A DNA stretch of 22,322 bases from the NCBI GenBank assembly GCA_023419055.1, contig JAEZYO010000537.1, positions 1 through 22,322 of the forward strand. Reading direction: 5' to 3'. Under the pieces are notes generated by a model. The model was not told where the DNA came from, did not search any database, and was given only the letters and a program-made list of their open reading frames with translations. The position numbers were made by a program, and so were the translations under genes. Of the stretch, positions 6,132 through 12,862 are shown piece after piece (positions within the stretch are counted from its first letter, which is position 1; each line of letters starts with the position of its first letter). This DNA comes from Pseudomonadota bacterium. GTDB taxonomy: Bacteria; Myxococcota; Polyangia; Polyangiales; Polyangiaceae.

Positions 6132-7700
6132 ATGCGACGCTTTTCCGGGCTGTTGGCGGGCTTCTTGCTGTGCGCGTGCGGGGCGCGCTCCGAGCTCGAG
6201 CGCGGCGAGCCGCACGCGGCGGGAGCCGGCGGAATCGCGGGATCGGGAAGCGGCGCCGGCGGGAGCGGCGCTATCGGCACAGGGGGTGGCGGGAGCGCCG
6301 GTACCTCGGCGATCGGCGGCAGCGCGGGGCAGATGCTCGAGCCGCCGCCCGACTGTGGCGCGACCATCAGCGACCTCGAAGACGGTACGGGGCGCATTTG
6401 CGAGGGCAATGGCCGCAAAGGCGTCTGGTACGCCTTCAACGACTCGCGCTCGACTCAGTGGCCCGCGCCGACGGCTCCGGGCACCCCCATCGCGCCTTCG
6501 CTCATTCCGGGCGGACGCGAGGAGAGCACCCGCGCGATGCACACGTTCGGCGACGGGTTTTCGGAGTGGGGCGCCGGCATCGGCTTCGACCTGGTCCTCG
6601 ACGGCACCGAATACTCGACGTACGACGCGAGCGCGTACGACGGTATCGCCTTCTGGGCGAAATCGGAGGCGGGCCCGGCGTCCATCTCGGTGCGGATCAG
6701 CACCAGCGCGACGACCCTGGTGAAGTATGGGGGCACCTGCCTCAACGAGCCCTGCCATCCGCTCGCGACCGAGCTCGGGTTGAGCTCAGAGTGGAATCAC
6801 TACTTCATTCCGTTTGCGCGGCTCGATACGGGAGGCCCCGTCGATCGCTCGCAGCTCACCAACGTGCAGTTCATGACGCCCGAAGGAAGCGCGTTCGATT
6901 ACTGGGTGGATGACGTTCGCTTCTTCGTGGGGGCGCCAGTTTGTGCCGCGCCGGCGCCCGCGGAGTGCGAGGGCGCGCTCGCATTCGGCGACGCTGACGT
7001 CGCCACCTCGTTGCGGATCAGGCTCGGCAAGACCTCGGGCGAGCCGCTCTACTATTCGGATACGTGCGGCCTGTACTCGCTTCGGGTGTTCGGAGGCGTG
7101 GTCGAGAGCCTGGCGGGGCTCGAGTGCCTTCGGGAGCTGCACGCGCTCGAGATCCCTCAGCTCGGGACCGCCGAGCTTTCGTCGCTGGGAGCGCTCGATT
7201 CTTTGAGTCGGCTGAAGCTCGGGAGCAACGTGCCGCTGGAGCTCTCGGTCCTCGAGGGCCTGCCTCTGCTCACGCACCTGGACGTGACGCAAGTCAGCGA
7301 AATCTCGATTCTGAAGGTCCTTCGGCACCTGCGCTCGTTCACGGCGGCGTCATCGACCATTCAGGACCTCGCTTCGCTCGAGTGGCACACCGAGCTGGTC
7401 GAGCTTCGCTTGATAGGTAACCAGGTGACGGACCTGACGCCCCTCTCCGGGTTATCCAATCTTGCTAACCTCGATCTCTCGGGAAATCCGGTTGCCGACG
7501 TGACGCCTCTCCAGGGGCTCGAGTTTCGAGAGCTCTGGCTCGGCCAGACGAACGTTCAGGATCTCGCGCCGATCGAGCACTCGTTCCTGAGCGGCGCGAC
7601 GTTCTATCCCCCTGCCGTGCTCGATTGCAGCACGCAAGGTCCCATCCTCGAGCGGATCAGAGCCGGCGGCGTCAGCGTCGTGCCGGCGCTCTGTCAGTGA
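6132..7700 (+). CDS. Lipoprotein with CBM11/CIA30-like and leucine-rich-repeat domains
   Basis: 522 residues. ATG 6132 follows GAGGG at five bases and begins a lipoprotein signal (hydrophobic FLLCAC, Cys16). Residues ~30-70 form a Gly/Ser/Ala linker typical of myxobacterial lipoproteins. Residues ~75-275 start CGATISDLEDGTG and continue GVWYAFND, YDGIAFWAKSEAG, WNHYFIPFARLD and YWVDDVRFF, a jelly-roll like CBM11/CIA30 carbohydrate-binding domains. The rest, after a Cys-rich junction, carries internalin-like leucine-rich repeats (LVELRLIGNQVTDLTPLSGL, then LANLDLSGNPVADVTPL) and a short Cys-containing cap. The likely role is surface binding of glycan and protein; no catalytic residues are seen. 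The reading frame extends far upstream, but those codons overlap the SDR gene. A long hairpin follows the stop. Confidence 0.8.
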   Translation: MRRFSGLLAGFLLCACGARSELERGEPHAAGAGGIAGSGSGAGGSGAIGTGGGGSAGTSAIGGSAGQMLEPPPDCGATISDLEDGTGRICEGNGRKGVWYAFNDSRSTQWPAPTAPGTPIAPSLIPGGREESTRAMHTFGDGFSEWGAGIGFDLVLDGTEYSTYDASAYDGIAFWAKSEAGPASISVRISTSATTLVKYGGTCLNEPCHPLATELGLSSEWNHYFIPFARLDTGGPVDRSQLTNVQFMTPEGSAFDYWVDDVRFFVGAPVCAAPAPAECEGALAFGDADVATSLRIRLGKTSGEPLYYSDTCGLYSLRVFGGVVESLAGLECLRELHALEIPQLGTAELSSLGALDSLSRLKLGSNVPLELSVLEGLPLLTHLDVTQVSEISILKVLRHLRSFTAASSTIQDLASLEWHTELVELRLIGNQVTDLTPLSGLSNLANLDLSGNPVADVTPLQGLEFRELWLGQTNVQDLAPIEHSFLSGATFYPPAVLDCSTQGPILERIRAGGVSVVPALCQ

Positions 7701-7702
7701 GC

Positions 7703-7728
7703 CGAGCGAGAAGCGAGCTTTTCGCTCG
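7703..7728 (+). repeat. 11-bp hairpin between LRR lipoprotein and AraC genes
   Basis: CGAGCGAGAAG (7703-7713) pairs with CTTTTCGCTCG (7718-7728) through ten Watson-Crick pairs and one G-U wobble, closed by CGAG. It begins two bases after the stop of the LRR lipoprotein gene and ends 10 bases before the putative -10 of the AraC gene. It has no T-run, so it is either an imperfect terminator, an RNA 3'-end protector, or an operator in DNA form for the AraC gene. Confidence 0.5.
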
Positions 7729-7738
7729 TGAGGTGAGG

Positions 7739-7744
7739 TACTCT
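7739..7744 (+). promoter_or_regulatory. -10-like element before AraC gene
   Basis: TACTCT stands nine bases before ATG 7754. The hairpin at 7703-7728 covers the region where a -35 would lie. No Shine-Dalgarno is suitably spaced; GAGGTGAGGT is about 14 bases away. Confidence 0.3.
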
Positions 7745-7753
7745 CGTCCCGCG

Positions 7754-8632
7754 ATGAAGCGCAGGGGCCATGTCGCGAAAGGGGCCGCTCCGGAGGCGAG
7801 CGGCGTCTGGTACGTGACGGCGACCTGTCCGCGCTTCGGTCGCGAGCGGCACGCCGAGCTCGAGCTCCTGCTCGTCGTTCGAGGTTCCTGCGCGGTGACC
7901 GCGGGCGGCGAGCACCACGAGCTCACGCGAGGGGCGCTGCTCTGGTGCGCACCGGGGCAGTGGCATGAAGTCACCCGCATCTCGAAAGATCTGGTGATGT
8001 GGGCGGGAATGTTCGGCGGCGACCTCGTGCGCGCGCTGTCGCCGGACGAGAGACACCCTCGAGGCGGCCAGGCGAGTGAGTGCGTCCGCCTGTCTCCCGA
8101 CGAGCTCGCGGCTCTTTCTCAGCGCGCGTTCGAGCTCGTGCAGCATCGCGACGAGTTTCGATTCTGCTCGGAGCTCGAAGCGTTCCTGGTCTCGGTGAGC
8201 CGCGCGGGTTCGCTCGGTGTCGCCGCGCCTTCGGCGCTCTTGCCCGCACACCCCGCCGTGGTGAAAGCTGCCGAGCTCCTCACCTACACGGCAAAGCGAT
8301 GGTCCCTCAAGGCGCTGGCGAAGCACGCCGGGCTCAGCCCGTGCCAGCTCTCGCGCCTCTTCCATGCGGAGATGGGGGTCACGCTCGAGCATTTCGGCAA
8401 CCACCAGCGCGTCCAACGCTTCGAGGCGCTCTACGGAGACGGCAGCCGCGGCAACCTGCTCGACGCCGCGCTCGACGCGGGCTTCGGCAGTTACTCGCAG
8501 TTCTTCCGTGTCTACCGCAAGGTCGCTGGCCGCTCGCCGGAAGCGCATCGAAGGCGCGTGCTCGATCGGCGCGCTCCCATCGAGCGCTGGATCGATCCCG
8601 TGCTCCGACTCTCCACGAGCTCGGCTGGCTAG
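7754..8632 (+). CDS. AraC-family transcriptional regulator
   Basis: 292 residues from ATG 7754. An in-frame GTG at 7733 is an alternative start; ATG is preferred because a -10-like TACTCT stands nine bases before it and the frame upstream is not protein-like. The N-terminal ~130 residues form an AraC-type cupin sensor (HAELELLLVVRGSCAVTAGGEHH, then GALLWCAPGQWHE). The C-terminal ~100 residues hold two helix-turn-helix motifs: SLKALAKHAGLSPCQLSRLFHAEMG, and LLDAALDAGFGSYSQFFRVYRKVAGRSPEAHRRR. The effector is unknown. Its stop overlaps the stop of the convergent formamidase gene in the bases CTAG, so the two cannot be an operon; whether it controls formamidase is open. Confidence 0.9.
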   Translation: MKRRGHVAKGAAPEASGVWYVTATCPRFGRERHAELELLLVVRGSCAVTAGGEHHELTRGALLWCAPGQWHEVTRISKDLVMWAGMFGGDLVRALSPDERHPRGGQASECVRLSPDELAALSQRAFELVQHRDEFRFCSELEAFLVSVSRAGSLGVAAPSALLPAHPAVVKAAELLTYTAKRWSLKALAKHAGLSPCQLSRLFHAEMGVTLEHFGNHQRVQRFEALYGDGSRGNLLDAALDAGFGSYSQFFRVYRKVAGRSPEAHRRRVLDRRAPIERWIDPVLRLSTSSAG

Positions 8633-9678
8633 GCTGCAGTCGCCTTCGTGCTGCTGCTCGGGCTGGCCTCGAGCGGTGAGGGCTCGGCGCCCGCGTACTC
8701 GCGCGTCGGAGCAGGGAAGCCGCACGAGGTGCCGTCTTTGTGGACGATTTCGTCCTCCCAGGGCAGGCGGTAGCGACCCGCGACCAGGTCCTGCATGTAC
8801 GTGTAGGGGCAATCCCGCGCACCGCCCTTCACCGCGACGTATCCGCGATGGCCGAACTGATAGATGTTGTTCTCGACGCCCCAGCCGCGTCGAGCCTCTC
8901 GCAAGAGGTCCGGCCGCACCTCAGCGGTCACGATCTCGTCCGGGCGGCCCCCGCCCTCGGCGAGCGGCACGCCGTCGAACCCGATGATCGAGCCCTCGCC
9001 CATCGAGTCGAAGGTCCCGTCGCTCCCGCACATACAGACGGACGCGGTGTAGATGAGGTTGCAGAAGGCGTTGGCCTGGTTCGTGACTTTCCAGGCGTGT
9101 CGGATGGGAGCCGTATAGCCGGCCGTGCGGATCATGATATCGGCACCCTTGTACGCGCACTCGCGGGCCATCTCGGGGAACATGCCGTCGTGGCAAATGA
9201 TCAGGGCGAGGCGGCTGCCGTTCGGGCCGTCACAGACCGGAATGCCGAGATTACCGGGCTCCCAGGGTTCGACCGGGATCCAGGGGTGGAGCTTCCGGTA
9301 GTACAGGCGGAGCTCGCCGGTATCGTCGATGATGATGCCGCTGTTGTACGGGTTGCCCTTCGGGTTCCGCTCCATGATGGAGAAGCAACCCCAGATGTGG
9401 TTCTCCTTGCAGGCCGCGCGAAAGGCGGCGACCTCGGGCCCGTCGAGCGAACACATGATGGCCGGGTTCGTGTCCATCGAGAGCCCGTGCAGCGAGTACT
9501 CCGGGAAGACGACCAGATCCATGCCGGAGAGGTTACGTCGCGCCTTGCCGACGAGCTCCACGATGCGCGCGGTCTGCTTCTCGAGATCCGCGGGTGTGAC
9601 GACGACCGGCAGCTGAAGCTGAACCACGCCGAGGACCACTCCGTGCTGCGACTTGTTCAAACCACCGAGTCCGTTCAT
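8629..9678 (-). CDS. amiF: Formamidase AmiF (EC 3.5.1.49)
   Basis: 349 residues from ATG 9678-9676, with GGAGG nine bases and AGGA four bases upstream. It is a nitrilase-superfamily enzyme hydrolysing formamide to formate and ammonia. The N-terminus MNGLGGLNKSQ aligns with AmiF rather than AmiE amidases. The triad is present at AmiF spacing: Glu60 (FPEYS), Lys129 (YYRKLHPW) and Cys162 (LIICHDG). The family segments FSIMERNPKGNPYN, PWEPGNLGIPVC and WGVENNIYQFGHRGYVA are all there, and the domain closes with YRLPWEDE. A ~20-residue Ser/Ala-rich tail (after EYAGAEPSPLE) goes beyond the usual C-terminus. It is probably cytosolic and single-gene. No urea or amide transporter or formate dehydrogenase gene is adjacent, so the formamide source is unknown. 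Confidence 0.92.
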   Translation of the reverse strand: MNGLGGLNKSQHGVVLGVVQLQLPVVVTPADLEKQTARIVELVGKARRNLSGMDLVVFPEYSLHGLSMDTNPAIMCSLDGPEVAAFRAACKENHIWGCFSIMERNPKGNPYNSGIIIDDTGELRLYYRKLHPWIPVEPWEPGNLGIPVCDGPNGSRLALIICHDGMFPEMARECAYKGADIMIRTAGYTAPIRHAWKVTNQANAFCNLIYTASVCMCGSDGTFDSMGEGSIIGFDGVPLAEGGGRPDEIVTAEVRPDLLREARRGWGVENNIYQFGHRGYVAVKGGARDCPYTYMQDLVAGRYRLPWEDEIVHKDGTSCGFPAPTREYAGAEPSPLEASPSSSTKATAA

Positions 9679-9939
9679 CGTTCCTGACCTCCGCTTGGAC
9701 GCGAGTATGCGCCGCGCGGTCTTCGAAACGAGCACCCATTACGCGACACGCGGTCGCCCAGCGACGTCCGGATACGCGTCGGAAACAACGAGCGCCGGAT
9801 GCGGCATCGGGGAGCCGAGGTCGGCGCGCCCGATTTCCGCGCATCCTGATATCCAGCGAGAGCTTACGCGCGATTTCGTAGCTCGTAAAGGCCGCCCAAA
9901 TGATGGAAATGGAGGGTCACCCCGAGCCGGGACGTGACC

Positions 9940-11220
9940 ATGAAAAAGCCGACGATTTTCGCTATCGACTTCGGAACCTCGAACTCGCTCCTCGCCGCCG
10001 CGAACCCCGAGGAAATCTTCCCCCCCGTTCCCCTGGACGCAGAAGCGAGCGACCCCAGCGTGCTCCGCAGCGCGCTCTACTTCTCCGATCTGAAGCACGC
10101 GAGCTTCGGCGCGGCCGCCCTCCGGACCTTCGTGGAGAACGGCTTCCGAGGGCGGCTCATCCGATCGATCAAGCGCCACCTGCCGTCGCGCTCGTTCACG
10201 ATGACGCGCATCGGCGACAAGCTGGTGTCGATCGAAGAGCTCATCGCGACCTTCCTCCGCACGATGCGCGAGCGCGCGTGCGAGTTTCACGGCGTCTCGG
10301 TCGAGCGGGCGGTGCTCGGACGTCCGGCGCGCTTCTCGAACGATCCCGAAGCCGACGCGCTCGCCGAGCAGCGGCTCGGCAAGGCCGCCGAGCTCGCAGG
10401 CTTCCGCGAGGTCGTGTTTTGCCCGGAGCCCCTCGCGGCGGCCTACGATTTCGCCGATGATCTCGAGGAGCCGCGCGTCGTCCTGGTCGCGGACCTCGGC
10501 GGTGGCACGAGCGACTACACGCTCGTGCGCATGCAGCGTGGCGGCTTCGACCCGAACGACGTGCTCGCGGTCGGAGGCGTGGCGGTCGCGGGTGACGCCA
10601 TCGACGGAGCGCTCGTGCGAGCGCGCCTGGCGCCCGAGTTCGGCTCTCGGACGCGGTACCGAGTGCCGTTCGGCAAGAACGTGCTCGAGATGCCGATCGA
10701 CCTCGTGGACCTGCTCTGCTCACCGGCGGAACTCACCCTGGTCGATCGCAAGACGGTGCTCGGTCGCATCGCGGACATCCGCTCCGGCGCGGTCGGGACC
10801 GAGGACGACAAGGAGCGCCTCGATCGGCTCGCCGTCGTGATCGAGGACGGCGTCGGCTTCACGCTCTACGAGGCGGTAGAGGGGGCGAAGCGACGCCTCT
10901 CGGAACGCGAGTCCACCCGCCTCGCCTTCGACTACCCGGGGGCCGAGCTCGAGCTTCCCGTGGAGCGGAGCGATCTCGAGGGCGCAGCGGAGCGTCCCGT
11001 CGGACGCCTGCTCGAGGCGCTCGACGAGACCCTGCGCGCCGGTGGGATCGACGCCGGCGAGGTCGAGGTCGCGTGCCTGACGGGCGGCACTTCGATGATG
11101 CCGCTCATCGAGCGCGCCCTTCGCGAGAAGCTACCGAAGGCGCGCTTTCGGCGACTCCGCAGCTTTCACTCGGTGGTGCAGGGGCTCGCGCGGCGGGCTC
11201 GCGAAGTCGCGCGCGCTTGA
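9940..11220 (+). CDS. yegD: Hsp70-like ATPase, YegD type
   Basis: 426 residues from ATG 9940 (GGGA at seven bases); a GTG two codons upstream is the alternative start. It carries the nucleotide-binding signatures of the actin/Hsp70 fold: phosphate-1 AIDFGTSNS (Asp10), phosphate-2 VADLGGGTSD (~185-192) and the adenosine motif CLTGGTSMMPLIERAL near the C-terminus. It ends shortly after the ATPase domain and has no DnaK-type peptide-binding beta-sandwich or lid, as in E. coli YegD (about 450 residues). It is probably a soluble ATPase of unknown client; no DnaJ or GrpE gene is near. It stands alone between the amiF promoter region and a convergent transglycosylase gene 10 nt away. The 261-base gap before it shows no further gene. 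Confidence 0.88.
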   Translation: MKKPTIFAIDFGTSNSLLAAANPEEIFPPVPLDAEASDPSVLRSALYFSDLKHASFGAAALRTFVENGFRGRLIRSIKRHLPSRSFTMTRIGDKLVSIEELIATFLRTMRERACEFHGVSVERAVLGRPARFSNDPEADALAEQRLGKAAELAGFREVVFCPEPLAAAYDFADDLEEPRVVLVADLGGGTSDYTLVRMQRGGFDPNDVLAVGGVAVAGDAIDGALVRARLAPEFGSRTRYRVPFGKNVLEMPIDLVDLLCSPAELTLVDRKTVLGRIADIRSGAVGTEDDKERLDRLAVVIEDGVGFTLYEAVEGAKRRLSERESTRLAFDYPGAELELPVERSDLEGAAERPVGRLLEALDETLRAGGIDAGEVEVACLTGGTSMMPLIERALREKLPKARFRRLRSFHSVVQGLARRAREVARA

Positions 11221-11230
11221 CGCGCCGGTT

Positions 11231-11884
11231 TCAAGTGGGCGGGCGCTGGGTGCCCGCGGTCGCGCCGGATGCGCGGTAGTAGCGGTAGAAGCCGAGCACC
11301 TTGCGCACGTACTCCTGCGTCTCCGCGTAGGGCGGGATCCCGCCGTGGCGAATAACGGCACCCTCGCCGGCGTTGTAGGCGGCGACCGTGAGCTCGATGT
11401 CGCCGTTGAAGAGGTTCGCGAGCACCCGGAGATAGCGTACGCCGCCGTAGATGTTCTGACGCGGATCGAAGATGTCGGTCACGAGCATGCGGTCGGCGGT
11501 AGCGGGGATGAGCTGCATCAAGCCGTGCGCATTCGCGGGCGACACGGCGCGAGGATCGAAGTCGCTCTCCACCTTGATGACCGCGCGCACGAGCTCTTCG
11601 GGGATCTGGTAGAGCGTGGCAGCTTCCCGGATGTGCTGGTCGTAGCGCGTGTAGCGCTCGGGCGAGCTGTCTCGCGGCATGGCGACGGGACGCTTCGGCT
11701 CGCTCTTCTGGTAGAGCTCCGCGCCCTGCTTCGGCTTGTTGGTGAAGCTGATGACGCCGTCGGGGCCCACCGTGCGATAGATGTCGGCCTGGCTCGTCCC
11801 GGCGACCGTCAGCGCCAAGAGCAGGCTCGTACCGGCTAGGCTCGAGCGCGGGAGGCGGGCCAGGAGGGGCGGAAGCGAGGGCAT
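11231..11884 (-). CDS. Secreted lytic transglycosylase (DUF4124 + SLT domain)
   Basis: 217 residues from ATG 11884-11882. The signal peptide has an Arg-containing N-region, a long hydrophobic stretch and probable cleavage after SQA (Ala33). Residues 34-52 (DIYRTVGPDGVISFTNKP) are a DUF4124-type module often placed before transglycosylase domains. The SLT domain spans ~80-205: IPEELVRAVIKVESDFDP (catalytic Glu106), AHGLMQLIPATADRM, NIYGGVRYLRVL and VAAYNAGEGAV. The enzyme would cleave murein glycan strands in the periplasm by the non-hydrolytic anhydro reaction. A longer frame exists upstream but overlaps the outer-membrane gene and lacks a signal peptide. No Shine-Dalgarno is seen; a -10-like TACCAT stands nine bases before the start. 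Confidence 0.9.
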   Translation of the reverse strand: MPSLPPLLARLPRSSLAGTSLLLALTVAGTSQADIYRTVGPDGVISFTNKPKQGAELYQKSEPKRPVAMPRDSSPERYTRYDQHIREAATLYQIPEELVRAVIKVESDFDPRAVSPANAHGLMQLIPATADRMLVTDIFDPRQNIYGGVRYLRVLANLFNGDIELTVAAYNAGEGAVIRHGGIPPYAETQEYVRKVLGFYRYYRASGATAGTQRPPT

Positions 11885-11893
11885 GCGAGCGAA

Positions 11894-11899
11894 ATGGTA
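11894..11899 (-). promoter_or_regulatory. -10-like element before transglycosylase gene
   Basis: TACCAT on the minus strand, nine bases before ATG 11884; no Shine-Dalgarno. It would give a leaderless or nearly leaderless transcript separate from the upstream outer-membrane gene. Confidence 0.3.
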
Positions 11900-11988
11900 G
11901 CGGGCAGCGCCCCGGCGAGTCCAACAAAGCCGCTGCGGAAGCACCGAACGCTCCGATCCGGCACTGCATTCCACCGGCGCGCTGGCGC

Positions 11989-12819
11989 TTATGGAAACGC
12001 GGGGCGAGCCTCGCCGGTCGCGAGAGCGTAACGAACTCGCAGGGTTCCCCACGAACCCGTCCAGGCCCCGAGCGAGTCGGGGGAGGCGACGGGTACGGTG
12101 TAGACCAAGGTCGCAGAGAGATGGTCGGTGAAGCGGTAGTCGAGCATAGGACCGACACGCCAGGTGTTGCCGCGGTCCTCCGTGGTGAGAAACTCGCCGA
12201 GCGCTCCGGCCGCGAGCCTCTCTCGCAGAGCGAGCGCGCTCCAACCGAGCCGCACCGCGTAGACCCACTCTTCGCGCATCACGACCCGATGCCACTCTTC
12301 GAAGAGATCGCGACCGTCGGGGATCTCGTCGACGCGAGTCGCGGCGAGCTCGTACACGCCGAAGCCGCCCGGCGTCGGGAAGAGGCCGTTCAGCGAGGCG
12401 TCCCAGGCGCCGTAGTCGATGTTCGGGCCGTGATCGTCCTCCACGAACGAGCCGGAGTAGCTCTCTTCTTGCGGCAAGAAGCCGTGAGCGTAGGTCTGGT
12501 TGATGCGGCGCTTGAGCGAGAGGTCGACCACCACGAGCGAGACGCGAGGCCCGATCGAGAGCATGCCGAAATCGAACGTGGTGAGCGCCGTACCCTCCAC
12601 CCCGGCCCAGATCCAGAACGGTTGACCGTAGCCGGCGGCGACTTCGAGGGACGACACCGCGCCGAGCGCGAGCGCGCTGGACACGAAAGGCCGAAACTCG
12701 CCTTCGTCCCAGTAGAGAGACGCGGTCTCCTCGTCGGGCTCGTCCGCGACGGACTGAGCCAGAGCGCCTCGGGTCGAAAGCAAGGCGACCGCGAAGCCTG
12801 CGAGCCCTCGATGGTTCAA
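11989..12819 (-). CDS. Putative outer-membrane beta-barrel protein, unknown function
   Basis: 276 residues from a TTG codon (12819-12817), chosen because it is the only start that gives the complete signal peptide (NHRGLAGFAVALLSTRGALA); no ATG or GTG is suitably placed. The mature protein alternates hydrophobic and polar residues with aromatic ends, as in transmembrane strands (SSLEVAAGYGQPFWIWAGVEG, LSIGPRVSLVVVDLSLKRR, WRVGPMLDYRFTDHLSATLVYTV, WGTLRVRYALATG). I do not recognise a named family. It lies 43 bases behind speA on the same strand, so read-through is possible, but a -10-like TATCGT eight bases before the TTG suggests its own promoter. Confidence 0.7.
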   Translation of the reverse strand: MNHRGLAGFAVALLSTRGALAQSVADEPDEETASLYWDEGEFRPFVSSALALGAVSSLEVAAGYGQPFWIWAGVEGTALTTFDFGMLSIGPRVSLVVVDLSLKRRINQTYAHGFLPQEESYSGSFVEDDHGPNIDYGAWDASLNGLFPTPGGFGVYELAATRVDEIPDGRDLFEEWHRVVMREEWVYAVRLGWSALALRERLAAGALGEFLTTEDRGNTWRVGPMLDYRFTDHLSATLVYTVPVASPDSLGAWTGSWGTLRVRYALATGEARPAFP

Positions 12820-12827
12820 GGGTAGGG

Positions 12828-12833
12828 ACGATA
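12828..12833 (-). promoter_or_regulatory. -10-like element before outer-membrane protein gene
   Basis: TATCGT on the minus strand, eight bases before TTG 12819, inside the 43-base gap behind speA; no Shine-Dalgarno. It supports the unusual TTG start. Confidence 0.3.
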
Positions 12834-12862
12834 CACCACGCGCCCCGGCGCGGGCGAAAAGC

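Noticed and set aside
5991..6758. Upstream extension of the SDR frame
   Set aside because: It precedes the canonical Rossmann N-terminus and overlaps the divergent lipoprotein gene; composition is non-protein-like.
9679..9939. 261-base gap between amiF and yegD checked for a small gene or RNA
   Set aside because: No frame with start signal, conserved motif or convincing RNA fold was seen; it is probably only the divergent promoter region.
11216..11235. CTTGA/TCAAG dyad across the yegD and transglycosylase stops
   Set aside because: Three of five pairs follow automatically from two convergent TGA stops; the rest is too short to call a feature by itself.
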